Source of the DNA: Saccharomycopsis fibuligera x Saccharomycopsis cf. fibuligera
Taxonomy: Eukaryota; Ascomycota; Saccharomycetes; Ascoideales; Saccharomycopsidaceae
DNA: 64,000 nucleotides
Assembly: GCA_001936135.1 (NCBI GenBank)
Contig: CP012821.1
Location: 124,001 to 188,000, forward strand
Direction: 5' to 3'
Shown here: piece after piece, positions 1 through 9,747 of the stretch
How positions within the stretch are numbered: the first letter of the stretch is position 1
Layout of the letters: the number at the start of each line of letters is the position of its first letter
The notes under the pieces: generated by a model
Told to the model about the DNA's origin: nothing
What the model saw: the letters and a program-made list of their open reading frames with translations, nothing else
Database searches by the model: none
Position numbers and translations under genes: made by a program

Positions 1-287
1 TAGAAGGAGGCTACATGACAATCCAAGATCACGAATCATCCGACAACAATAATACTGCTGATTCAGTCAATGCTAATACTAACGCTGGCGGTTTCAAAGA
101 AATTAAAGTTTCCAACGGTAGTTTGTTTGAAACTTATCAATTCTTCAGCAGTGGAATCTTGAGCGCTACTATTGTTTCATTGTTCCTTGTTTATGTGTTG
201 ATTCAAGGTCTTTCGTGGGTTGCTTCTTTGCAAGTCAGTTATAGAGCTTTAGAAAGACCAATTGATGGCAACAAGAAGAACAAATGA
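1..287 (+). CDS. C-terminal part of a VOA1/BIG1 (Ac45-like) ER membrane protein, 5' end outside the window
   Basis: The frame is open from base 3 with no stop upstream, so the ATG at 15 is probably internal and the gene starts before the window. The visible 94 residues comprise an Asn/Ser-rich luminal stretch, then Phe-Glu-Thr-Tyr-Gln-Phe, one membrane segment (about residues 50-70 of the visible part, GILSATIVSLFLVYVLIQGL) and a short tail with the pattern SLQxSYxALE-P ending in Lys-Lys-Asn-Lys. A single C-terminal helix followed by 'SLQ-SY-A-E' is typical of the Ac45/VOA1/BIG1 family: VOA1 assists V0-ATPase assembly in the ER and BIG1 is needed for beta-1,6-glucan. The lysine-rich end could be an ER retrieval signal. 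I cannot decide between VOA1 and BIG1 from the tail alone. Confidence 0.5.
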   Translation, partial: EGGYMTIQDHESSDNNNTADSVNANTNAGGFKEIKVSNGSLFETYQFFSSGILSATIVSLFLVYVLIQGLSWVASLQVSYRALERPIDGNKKNK

Positions 288-794
288 TTGAGTTAGTGAG
301 CTAATTAGGTAGCGTAGCGTATTATGGTGAGTTTTATACGACATTGAAAGATAAAAAGGCAGTGACATGTTCTCGCCTTTATGGGTTATTATTCTTTGTT
401 TTCTCCCTTTTTTTTTCTATTTTTTTATTACTATTTTTTTCCTTCGTTGTTGTTTTTCATTTTTAAACAATTTTTTTGATTAGTTTTACTATTGTGATCA
501 ATTTTAATACATGCGTTTTTTACATTTACTTAGCTATGAGCTTTTTGCCAATGTAAAAGGCGTGCAGAAAACAATGATAAATTTACTCAGTTGAACACGA
601 TTAATGGATTTAACAAATACATTTATGACTTCAAAGCCCAGCACAGCTTAGCTATAAAAGATAAAACATTGGGTTCAGCAGTTTTTTTCTAAAACTATTT
701 GCAAAACTTACATCAACTTATTTTTACAGGCCTGATAGTACGAAAAAATAAAAAAGAAAAATAAATAAAAAGATTGTTCTTAGAGTGGGTTAGC
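288..794. other. Intergenic, T-rich 3' region
   Basis: T-rich tracts directly after the stop probably form the 3' end region of the upstream gene. No ORF or RNA gene is recognisable here. Confidence 0.6.
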
Positions 795-801
795 AAAAAA
801 A
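795..801 (-). terminator. Pol III terminator of tRNA-Val
   Basis: A run of seven T on the minus strand begins right after the discriminator base of the tRNA-Val gene, the usual RNA polymerase III stop signal. Confidence 0.8.
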
Positions 802-875
802 TGATTTCGCCCAGGATCGAACTGGGGACGTTCTGCGTGTTAAGCAGATGCCATAACCAACTAGACCACGAAACC
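802..875 (-). tRNA. tRNA-Val (AAC)
   Basis: The minus strand folds as a 74-nt cloverleaf: acceptor GGTTTCG pairs with CGAAATC, discriminator A, anticodon loop CTTAACA with anticodon AAC, T arm with GTTCGATCC. It is almost identical to the S. cerevisiae valine AAC tRNA. There is no intron. It lies at the edge of a cluster of LTR-like repeats, a common insertion neighbourhood in yeast. Confidence 0.97.
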
Positions 876-940
876 ATATCGGTCTTGTTACGAACATTTT
901 CCTTTGTTGTGTTCACAACCGTCAGAAGGATCCTTCAAAT

Positions 941-1035
941 TGTCGAAAATCTTGTATAAAGGTCGGTGAAGTGTTCCTTTTAACTTGTGTATATAGCTAT
1001 GGGCGGAATAAATGATAAGCCGATATACCCATAGA
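941..1035 (+). repeat. LTR-like repeat, family B, copy 1
   Basis: This roughly 95-bp segment starts TGTCGAA and contains TTGTATAAA and a TATATA box-like stretch. It is closely related to the segment at 1471-1565 in the same orientation. It starts with TG and carries promoter-like motifs next to a tRNA gene, which suggests a degraded solo LTR. The right edge is uncertain. Confidence 0.6.
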
Positions 1036-1191
1036 TAACGATAATAACCGTAACAAACGTGTTTAAAATACTTAGTAGAGAACTAACCCTCTTTTAAACA
1101 CAACAGGTCTTCTGAGTGACACTTTTCTTTACTGTGTTCGTATTTCTGATCAGTCTGTGATCACAACAGTTGAGATAAGTAGCACCATTAG

Positions 1192-1461
1192 TGAGGAACA
1201 ATGAGTTCTAGACCAACAAAACTGAATACAGTTAACCAACATTTATTACTGAATAACTTCAGGGATCTTTTATATTGGTGCAAGATACACGTATTTACTA
1301 CTATTAATCGCGAATCAATAACATGTTTTGTATTCAGTCTGATTATTATTTAAAGAGGGTCTAACCCAATATTTTTATATATTTATTATTAGTTAGTTAT
1401 ATTTGAAATACAAGGCTTTTACCTCTAAAAACATGAACCCTGAGATGTCAGTATTCCGAAA
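1192..1461 (+). repeat. LTR-like repeat, family A, copy 1
   Basis: This roughly 270-bp unit begins near GAGTTCTAGACCAAC and ends near TCAGTATTCCG. Related copies lie at 1574-1785 (inverted) and 2368-2636 (direct, about the same length), with a 5' fragment at 2228-2367. Shared blocks include TATTTACTACTATT, CAGTCTGATTATTATTT and the ATACAAGGCTTTTAC block. Size, repetition and position between tRNA genes fit solo LTRs of a retrotransposon. No internal gag/pol sequence is present. Confidence 0.65.
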
Positions 1462-1470
1462 ATTAGTGGT

Positions 1471-1565
1471 TGTCGAAGATTTTGTATAAATGTCGGCGAT
1501 GCGCTCCTTTTAATTTGTATATATAAGGTTTGGCGGAATAAAGGAAAAACCAAAATACCCACCTA
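1471..1565 (+). repeat. LTR-like repeat, family B, copy 2
   Basis: This is the second copy of the family at 941-1035 (TGTCGAAGATTTTGTATAAA start, then CTCCTTTTAA, a TATATA stretch and GGCGGAATAAA). It is flanked by two family A copies in opposite orientation. Confidence 0.6.
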
Positions 1566-1573
1566 ATCATTCA

Positions 1574-1785
1574 TTACGGAATGCTGATATCTCAGGGTTC
1601 ATGGTTATTGGCTGTAAAAGCCTTGTATTTCTAAAAACTAAATAATAATAAATATATAACAATATTGGGTTGAGCCATTTATAAATAATAATCAGACTGA
1701 ATGAAACACATTAAGGTTGAACTATAAATAGTAGTGAAAGTACGTTCTGTACTTTGTTGTTTCAGAACTCAATATTCGCCATTAA
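1574..1785 (-). repeat. LTR-like repeat, family A, inverted copy
   Basis: Read on the minus strand, this matches the family A unit from the GAGTTCTG end to CAGCATTCCGTAA, with internal deletions relative to the 270-bp copies. It is inverted relative to the copies at 1192 and 2368. Confidence 0.65.
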
Positions 1786-2033
1786 ACAAGATCATTACGC
1801 GACTGTATCTTCTGATCTTATTGTTCTAGAAATTAGTGTTTGTCAAAACAAAAAGTCAAACTTCAAGAGTTATGATGGTAAAGCAATAATAATTTATAAT
1901 GCTGGGAGGCAATGGTGATTGCTTACAGTTGAGATCCTAAGCAGTGAAATTTAAAGGAAAAAGGAAATGAACTTGGATGGACTGATTGTGGTAGACTTGG
2001 GTTATAAAACTTCAAAAAAAGTTTAAAAAATGA

Positions 2034-2134
2034 CGTTACAGACAGGATTCGAACCTGCGCACGGAAACCGCAATGCCTAACAGCTTGGTTGAGACCATAG
2101 CAGGGCATCGCCTTAACCACTCGGCCACTGTAAC
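2034..2134 (-). tRNA. tRNA-Ser (GCT) with 19-nt intron
   Basis: The minus strand gives acceptor GTTACAG pairing with CTGTAAC, discriminator G, an A box (GGCCGAGTGGTTAAGG), a long variable arm typical of serine tRNAs and a T arm GGTTCGAATCC. The anticodon stem ATGCC/GGCAT closes on loop CT-GCT-A plus A, with an intron of 19 nt at 2079-2097 inserted after position 37. The S. cerevisiae Ser(GCU) gene also has a 19-nt intron. Confidence 0.95.
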
Positions 2135-2227
2135 TTGTTTAAGACGTTATACAGCGTCTTAGAAAGATTTTTCCCAAAGAGGTCGTTGCCTATGGAATTG
2201 AGAATATCCGGAGTTTTTAATTATTTA

Positions 2228-2367
2228 ATGACGAAAATTGAGTTCTAGATCAACAGATCTGGATACAGATAAATACTATTTCTTACATAATACTTCCTAG
2301 AATTTTCTATTCTGTTTGACAATATGCGTATTTACTACTATTTATAGTTCAATGCTAATGTGCTTTA
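2228..2367 (+). repeat. LTR-like repeat, family A, truncated 5' fragment
   Basis: It begins TGACGAAAATTGAGTTCTAGATC and follows the family A sequence through TACTACTATTTATAGTTCAA, then stops where the next family A copy begins. The 3' half is missing. Confidence 0.55.
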
Positions 2368-2636
2368 TTGACGAACATTGAGTTCTAGACTAACAAACCT
2401 GGATGAAACAAACTAAAAAGGTACAGAATAAGTCCGTAGACCTTTTATTGTGAAACAATATTAGCGTATTTACTACTATTAATCGCGAATCTCTAATATG
2501 TTTTGTATTCAGTCTGATTATTATTTAAAGAGGGTCCAACCCAATATTTTTATATATTTATTATTAGTTAGTTATATTTGAAATACAAGGCTTTTACAGC
2601 CACTAACCATGAACCCTGACATGTCAGTATTCCGTA
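2368..2636 (+). repeat. LTR-like repeat, family A, copy 3
   Basis: This is a full-length direct copy (about 269 bp) of the unit at 1192-1461, starting near TTGACGAACATTGAG and ending TCAGTATTCCG. It abuts the truncated copy on its left. Confidence 0.65.
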
Positions 2637-2647
2637 AGGTAATGCCA

Positions 2648-2736
2648 GAGTATAGTGACTAGATCTGCTACCCATACCTGAGGTTGTCCTGTCGGAGTAT
2701 AGTGACTATATCTGCTACCCATACCTGAGGTTGTCC
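2648..2736. repeat. Tandem duplication, 47-bp period
   Basis: A 42-bp block starting GAGTATAGTGACTA and ending GAGGTTGTCC is repeated at a 47-bp offset (2648 and 2695) with one visible difference (AGATC versus TATATC). Confidence 0.85.
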
Positions 2737-2817
2737 CCTCTGGATAGCACTGGTTAGACTAGTCTCTCCTCTAGTAGTGAAGGATAGCCACTTACTGAGA
2801 TACTAATATTTTTCTTT

Positions 2818-2915
2818 AGTAATGAAATTGGACTTATATTTCCTTACTTATTATAAACTATATCATTTAATAAAAACATTCTGTCTTTCAGACTATATAT
2901 AATAATTTCATTACT
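2818..2915. repeat. Perfect 12-bp inverted repeat enclosing 74 bp
   Basis: AGTAATGAAATT at 2818-2829 is the exact reverse complement of AATTTCATTACT at 2904-2915. The AT-rich interior has no coding potential. It may be the ends of a very small MITE-like element or an LTR remnant. Confidence 0.6.
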
Positions 2916-3151
2916 CACCCATAATGCTCAGGTGATGAAAAATTTTCCATCACATCTTTGATGTTGTTCTCCTTAGCAACCATGCGTGCGCTCAAATGTT
3001 CTCGGCCGCAAAAGGCAGTTTACCAAAAAGGAGATTATACCAAATGGACGGTATGAAAGATGTTAATTGGTATAAATCCAACAGATATACACAATATTAA
3101 TATAGAGTACAGGCTGATGTCCTCACATAGGTTTTAATTAAACTTCAAGTT

Positions 3152-3258
3152 GGCCGCATGGTCTAGAGGTATGATTCTCGCTTTGGGTAGCGAGCTCAGG
3201 TTCACTTGAGCTTACACGAACATGTGAGAGGTCCAGGGTTCAATTCCCTGTGTGGCCC
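3152..3258 (+). tRNA. tRNA-Pro (TGG) with 35-nt intron
   Basis: Acceptor GGCCGCA pairs with TGTGGCC, discriminator C. The D arm is GGTCTAGAGGTATGATTC, the T arm is GGTTCAATTCC. Anticodon loop TT-TGG-G is interrupted by a 35-nt intron (3188-3222) before T38, and the 3' stem GTGAG pairs with CTCGC. The intron can itself fold (GAGCTCAGG/CTTGAGCTT). A T run follows at 3261. Confidence 0.95.
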
Positions 3259-3496
3259 ATTTTTTTCCTTTTTAGGTTTACCAAATAATGATATTAGTAT
3301 TTTTTTCTCTTTATACCTTTATCAATTAGGCAGAACTTCATTGCTGCGGGTCAACGGCATCATAGGGTATTGGAATACCTTCGGCCTACATGAGCAATAT
3401 TGTTGTACACACAACTCGGAACCATCTTAAAGTAGCCAACAAGGAAAAACATCATACAAAACTTCTGAAATAAATTTATCTAATAATTAATAAAAA

Positions 3497-5095
3497 TCAC
3501 TCCTCATCCCAAGCGTAAGGACTTTTGCTTCTTAGAAAAGGCCCATATTTGGTAAACACAAATGGCATGGGAAGCATTACCACTCCAATCATTGACATTA
3601 AAAAGCTTGCCCAATTGACTCCCATGCCACTATAAACGTAATAGCCAAACAATGGAAATATGCCAGACATGAAGCACCTAACAAAAACATTAGCAGCCAC
3701 CGCTGATGCAGAATACAATCTATAAGCGTCAACTGTGTAACTAAGGATTCCAGTAAAGACTAAAATTGTCCCACCACCAAAAATTGCCGAGCCAATCATA
3801 ACACCCATCCAATGAACATGGGAATAGCTTGTCCAAGCAATGATCATGAGTCCGCTGGGTATAAAGAAAGAACCATACTTGAATGGTGTGAATCTCATCT
3901 CTGGAGTAGATACTCCGTTATTTTTAGCAACTTTTTTATCATAAATTTTTTGAGTATATATATTTAAAGGCACAAACAATATCATGCCTACACTCATGCC
4001 TAAGAATCCTAAGCCTTGTTGGGCAATTGAAAACTGGTAAACATGTTCAAACACGAATGGCAAGCAAATGAAAAACATGTAAATGAGCGCAAGGACGAAA
4101 CCCGCGTAGAAACATAAGCAGAACATCATTGGATCACGGAAAAGAAGCAAAATTGGCCTTTTACAAGAAAGAACAATCGTTGAAACTAATGATTTAGGGT
4201 TTTGTTCTAATGGAGCATAATATCTATCATCACCAGTTTCTTGCCTCAAACGTTTTGCTTTTTTAACTAATAAATAAGGTTTATAGGTCTCTGGAACAAA
4301 CACAAACACCAGTACAGTCATAACAAAAGTGAATATCAACATGGAGTAAAAACACCATCTAAAATTTGAATATTCGTTAATGAAGCCTGATATAACTGCT
4401 CCCACTGTCGGGGCTAAAAATGGAGGAACCACAAACAACTGATACGGAATAAAAATTTCTTGTTTGTTAAAAATGTCAGAAAAAGTCCCTGATGCCACTG
4501 ATAAAAATGCAGAACCAAAAAAACTAGTCATGAATCTGCTGAATACGATTGAACCATAATTGTTGGAAAATGAAGGAATGAATTGAAAAGCAAAACTTAG
4601 AGTCAAACCAGTGATGTACACAATTTTCCTTCCATAGAATTCAGAAATGGGAGACAAAAAAACAGGCCCCAAAGATAGACCAAAAATGTAAAAAGTGATG
4701 CCCAAGATTGCAACTTCTCTAGATATATGGAAATGTTCCATCAAGTTTGGAATAGCAAGAGACCATATCGAAGAAATGATAGTCACACAGAACGTAGTAG
4801 CAGATAGCAAGCATGAAATGAACAATTTATGAGCATATGATAAGCGAGCAGAAATATTTTCCTTATCAGTATTACCATTAAAGGAAACTCTAAATGGATC
4901 ATGTTCTGGTGACGGTTTTTTTTCTTTAGCCATGTCTTCATCACGCATACTGCCAGCTGCTTCTGGTGTTGCTTTAGTGATCCCTACCTGTTCTGGATTC
5001 AAAGACTTATTCTCGACATCCGAAGGGCTTGAATATGTTTCTTGGTTAGCATGGTCGTTTTCATTTATTGACGTATCCTTTTTAGTATGATCCAT
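3497..5095 (-). CDS. MFS drug:H+ antiporter, DHA1 type
   Basis: A 532-residue polytopic transporter. The first 85 residues form a polar cytoplasmic tail, followed by about 12 membrane segments. Between TM2 and TM3 it has the MFS signature SEFYGRK. The TM5 region reads VPPFLAPTVGAVISGFI, the 'motif C' antiporter pattern G-x-x-x-GP-x-x-GG in degenerate form. This fits plasma-membrane DHA1 exporters (FLU1/TPO/NAG3-NAG4 type in Candida), which use the proton gradient to expel drugs or polyamines. Substrate cannot be read from sequence. The start ATG gives a long hydrophilic N-terminus usual for this group. It is divergent from NUP170. The shared upstream region carries a 24-bp-spaced direct repeat that could be a regulator site. 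Confidence 0.9.
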   Translation of the reverse strand: MDHTKKDTSINENDHANQETYSSPSDVENKSLNPEQVGITKATPEAAGSMRDEDMAKEKKPSPEHDPFRVSFNGNTDKENISARLSYAHKLFISCLLSATTFCVTIISSIWSLAIPNLMEHFHISREVAILGITFYIFGLSLGPVFLSPISEFYGRKIVYITGLTLSFAFQFIPSFSNNYGSIVFSRFMTSFFGSAFLSVASGTFSDIFNKQEIFIPYQLFVVPPFLAPTVGAVISGFINEYSNFRWCFYSMLIFTFVMTVLVFVFVPETYKPYLLVKKAKRLRQETGDDRYYAPLEQNPKSLVSTIVLSCKRPILLLFRDPMMFCLCFYAGFVLALIYMFFICLPFVFEHVYQFSIAQQGLGFLGMSVGMILFVPLNIYTQKIYDKKVAKNNGVSTPEMRFTPFKYGSFFIPSGLMIIAWTSYSHVHWMGVMIGSAIFGGGTILVFTGILSYTVDAYRLYSASAVAANVFVRCFMSGIFPLFGYYVYSGMGVNWASFLMSMIGVVMLPMPFVFTKYGPFLRSKSPYAWDEE

Positions 5096-5330
5096 TGTAG
5101 TTTACTAGTTAGCAGTTTACTGCTGAAAATATTTCAGCAATATAGTGGATATGAGCGGCAAATGAGGGAGGTAAAAGGTTATGTTAGCTTATTAAAATCA
5201 TTAAGGCAACCATAAAATCTGAAAGATTCACAAGCAAGTCAAATAAAAGTAGTATTTATGTATCAAAAAGTGTTTGAGCGCGCGGCGTACAAATATTATC
5301 TTGCTCGGTTCTCCATAAACAGATTATATC

Positions 5331-5373
5331 CGTCGTAGGTATACTTATGTCCGGCGTCGTAGGTATACTTATG
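5331..5373. repeat. Two exact 19-bp direct repeats at 24-bp spacing in a divergent promoter
   Basis: CGTCGTAGGTATACTTATG occurs at 5331-5349 and again at 5355-5373. It lies about 235 bp upstream of the transporter start and 215 bp upstream of the NUP170 exon 1 end. It may be a paired transcription-factor site; the factor is unknown. Confidence 0.8.
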
Positions 5374-5587
5374 CCCTGAGTGTATATAGCATCTAATGGG
5401 CACCACAAACATACACTACCCTACAAACGCTCTTGTCTGTGCATGCGGTAGTGAAAAAAACAACATTGGAGAAAAAAAAAAATACAACAGAAACTCAGGA
5501 ATATAAACAAAACAGTGTCTTGCTCTCCATTTCCCGAGAATCCATTTTAACATACGCAGACCTGCTAGCAGGTGTGATTTAAAGAAA

Positions 5588-8500
5588 AGTATGTGCGTTT
5601 TTGCGATATTAAATTTGACTCGTTAGTCAGAAATCAATCGTTCCATTGATGTGGTTTTACTAACATATTTTTATTAGTGGCTAATGTTTATTTTGGTCAA
5701 TCAATTCCTCAGGTAAACTCTGGCAGTTTGTATCCCACTTTCCAGGACAATAGGATTGTGGCACAACCAGACAAGCCAACCAAGTACGAGGCAAGCTCCA
5801 AAATTTTAGGAATTTCAGGTTTGAATTCGATTGAGTTGGCTTCCAAATACGTCCAGAGTATCTTTGATTATGATAACTCAACGCCAATTCTCGACGAATA
5901 TACCCATTTGTCGAATCCAGTCAATTACTTTTACAGCAAGAAACCTAATGGATTGGGCCCATTCAACACTTTTGAAAGAACTTTTATTTCTAGTATACCT
6001 GACAAGGTGTTGCAAGAATTGGAAGGATCTGTTAATAGAAATAATATCAATTTAGGCCTTTTCCATGAATTAAACAGAGTCTGGATCATTAATGGTAACA
6101 AATTGATTTTGTGGGACTATCTCAATGGCTCCGAGTATTCTATTATAGACGAAATCCCAAATGATATACTTGCAGTTAAGCTTATCAAGCCAAAACCAAA
6201 CACTTTTGTGGAGTCAGTAAAGCATTTGCTTATCATATCTACCACGTATAATATCTACATTTTGGCAGTTTCTAGTACTAAGGACAACGAGTTAGAGATA
6301 TGTAACCCTGACTTACTGGTATCAGCTAACTCTATAAATGCTGATCAATTCATTTGTTATGAAAAGACTGGTAAAATTTTTTTTACCGGACGTGGTGATG
6401 AGTTGAACATATGGGAACTTAATTATTCCAGTGAAGAAAAATGGTTTGACAAAAAGTGCAACAAAAAGTGTTTAACAAGATCCAATTTATCCTACCTTTT
6501 GCCATCAACCAGCATTTTTGGCCCATCCATTGGCGAAGCTGGCGAGGTTATCATTTCATTGCAAATTGACGAATCAAGAGACATTCTTTACACCTTATCT
6601 TCCAAATCTGTGATAAGAGCATACCTGATCAAGAAAGAAGGTTTGGAAAATCCGTATGTTTTGAAGCCAAATCAAATCTTAACTGACTTAAGAACCACTG
6701 ATTGTAAAGGGGCTAAATTGCTAGCGAAAAGCTTATTTCATATTGTTAGCCTCAATGTGGTTACCAAATATGAAAATTCTAATTTATATTTGGTTGCTGT
6801 AACGCAAGGTGGTTGCAGAATATATTTGAATGGTGCTCTATATGGTGGCAGGGTTGCAGCATTAAGATTCCAGAATATCAAATTCCCTCCATCAAAGTTT
6901 ACACTTGCAGAGATTCAGCAACAATTAGTGGAACAGCAACGCCAGACTTCTTTGCAGCTGCAATCTATAAATAAAGATAAACCTACTAATCTCTTGGGTT
7001 TTCAGAAGGAGTCCCCAATTTTGGTGAATACCACTTCAAAAAGTAAAATCATATCGCCGGGGATTTTTATTGCAGCTGTGCACAAAAATAAAGGTGATCA
7101 AGACAATGATAAGCTTTTCATTAGCGTTCCAGATTATGGGGTGTTGAATTACTATCATGAATATATTGAAAATGCAACGTTTTTGGAAAGTTTTGGATTA
7201 ATTTACGATATTGCTCAGCTCACACCATCGATGCATGCCACAAGCACACCGAAGGGCTATGCCAATTATTTTGCCACACAATTCACTGCACTTCCTTTAC
7301 ATATTGCGGTATTGACGAATAATGGCGTTGAAATTTTTAAGCAACGAACTCCAGACGCAATTTTCACCTCTTTGGGCGAACAATTGTTGCCGTTTGTGGA
7401 GAGATATGGCTTGCAAGAAGCATGTTCTACTGCTTTGAGTATTCTTTGCAGCGACAAATATTCAGAATCGGCCAAATTGAATACTTTTAACTTTTTTGTT
7501 GGTTCAACCACCAATTATCATTTGGAAAACAAACCGGTTTATGAAAGACCAACATTGATGAGTAGTTCTGTATCGGAACCTTATAGCTACTCTTTTGAGA
7601 ATGTGAAGCTAAGCCCAAGATTTTATGGTATCATAATCCTTATTTCAAGAGTTTTTAGAGATATATGGAATAAGCAGGTTTTCATTGTCAATAAAAGTTC
7701 TTTCTTGCCTAATGGTTCCAGAAATGAAAAGTATTTAAAGGAAACCAATCAATTTCTTTCGGGCATTAATATTGAAAAGCCTCAAGTCATTGGATTTTTG
7801 AATACAGTTGTCAGAATCTTGAAATTTTTCTCAGATTACGGTAACAGAATTCCATACTTTTCCAATTCATTGTCTAATAGAGGTATTTCAAGAGAAGAAG
7901 AAACTGCAGTGCAGGCTGAGTTTACCGCATTGAGATCAATAATTGACTTATTGAATATAATGAAAGAGGCCTTTTCATTTTTGTCAATTTTGTTTGATGA
8001 AAGTCTTATTATTGGATTTGAAGACCAAAAAGTTGACTTTAAGGATACAATCAAATTCATCTCTCTAAATACTCAATTCAAATTATCAAGCTTAAAATTT
8101 AGTGATTTGTTTTCATTGACTAAAGACACTAAAGAAACTGTCAAAGATGTTTTCACTTCCATCATCAATAAAAACATTACGAAAGGAGTATCGGTGGACT
8201 TCTTGGCTGATAGCTTGCAAAAACACTGCAGCTCTTTTTGTTCTGCTAATGATGTTATAATTTTTAGAGCATTTGAGCATTTGCGTAAAGCTAACTCTAT
8301 TGGCTCCAAGGACAATGATACTAAGTTGCAAGAGCTAGAAATAGCGGTTAAGTTATTTAAAAAAGTAGGCAGTTCTTTGTCTTTAGAAGACTTGAAAGAA
8401 GCAGTGGTGACAATGATAAAGCTTGACTATTATCCGGAAGTCATTGAATTTGTGTTGGATGTTGCCAATATTATTGATAAAGATAAAGTGACTTTGAAGT

Positions 8501-9747
8501 ACGTCAGTGAGGGCAAGCCACTTAATGATGAAAGACAAAAGATTTATCAAGCTAAAGTTGATAGATACAGACTTGTGTTCGATATACTAGTGGAAGTTGA
8601 TATCAAATCGATTCAGAATTATGACGAGTTCAAGAGAACCTATGGTACTTTGCATAATAACAATGATCCAATTGTGTTAGAAAGTACTAAACTCAGAGAC
8701 CAAAGTTACTCAATTTGCTTCAAGTACAATGATGCTTTGTTTCACTATGAATTCTATGACTGGTTTGTTAAGCAAGGTATAGAAAAGAAGCTTTTGGAAA
8801 TAGATACACCATTCATTTTACCTTATTTGCGTGAAAGATCTGTTAACTCGCCAGAGATTTCTTACTTGTTGTCAAGATACTACTCGAAGAGACAATGTTA
8901 TTTTGAAGCAGCTGAAGTTTTCTACAAATTGGCTATCAGCGATTTCATCATTTCATTAGAAAACAGAATTGAGTATTTGGCTAAAGCTAGTGGATTTTGT
9001 AATTGTGTTGAGGAATTCAGTTTGAGACAACAAACCATTGAATTGTTGAATAACATTCAAAGCAATTTGGACATTGCTGGTATCCAGCTTGAATTGATCA
9101 CTCAGGTACAAAATGATGTTAGCTTGAATGAAGAACAAAAGCTGGAGAATATTGCCTCGCTAAGCAACAAGATATTGGATATAAGCTCTCTTTATAATGA
9201 GTTTGCTGACCCATTAGGTTACGACGATTATTGCTTGCTCATTTTCAAAGAAAGCGATTATCGCAACTTTGATGAAATATCTAAAAAATGGGATTCACTC
9301 ATCAACAACGTCAAAAGTGTCTACAATGACAATGGCGAATTAGAGCCATTGCACATTTTGATATCTAATGTTATTATCCAAATTGGTAAAAGAGTACATT
9401 CTTCAGAATATGTTTTCCCCGTGCCTGTTTTGATTGAAAAGTTGTTGAAATTGTTTCAAAGCAGTAAGGTGCCAGCCAATATACCAGAGGGAACAATTGT
9501 GGATATTTTCATCAAGTCAGGGATTTCATACAGCAGATTATACTATATACTAAAAGAGATCATTGAGACCGATAGTTCTAAAGAAGGAGGTTTGGTCAAT
9601 AAGGAAATGATTTATTTGATTCAGAGTTGGTGGGAGAATGATTCAAGACTAAAAGAAGTGATTTCATCTGGAGAAGTGAAGAGCTTGTCCCACTTCTCGA
9701 TATCTAATGATCCAATCAACAAATATATTAATGAGTTAGGGGTTTAA
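5588..9747 (+). CDS. NUP170: Nucleoporin of the Nup155/Nup170/Nup157 family
   Basis: Large inner-ring scaffold nucleoporin of about 1356 residues: an N-terminal beta-propeller (about 60-480) followed by an alpha-solenoid. Family-typical stretches include DNSTPILDE, NGLGPFNTFER, LFHELNRVWI, NGNKLILWDY, KPKPNTFVESVKHLL and SSKSVIRAY. It anchors membrane and inner-ring components of the nuclear pore. The open frame has no ATG near its beginning. A TACTAAC branch point (5658-5664) and acceptor TTAG (to 5677) precede it, and a consensus donor GTATGT lies at 5589. Splicing joins A5588 to TG5678, so the start codon ATG is itself split by an 89-nt intron; I place the start there. S. cerevisiae has two paralogues, NUP170 and NUP157; this is probably the single pre-duplication form. 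Confidence 0.9.
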
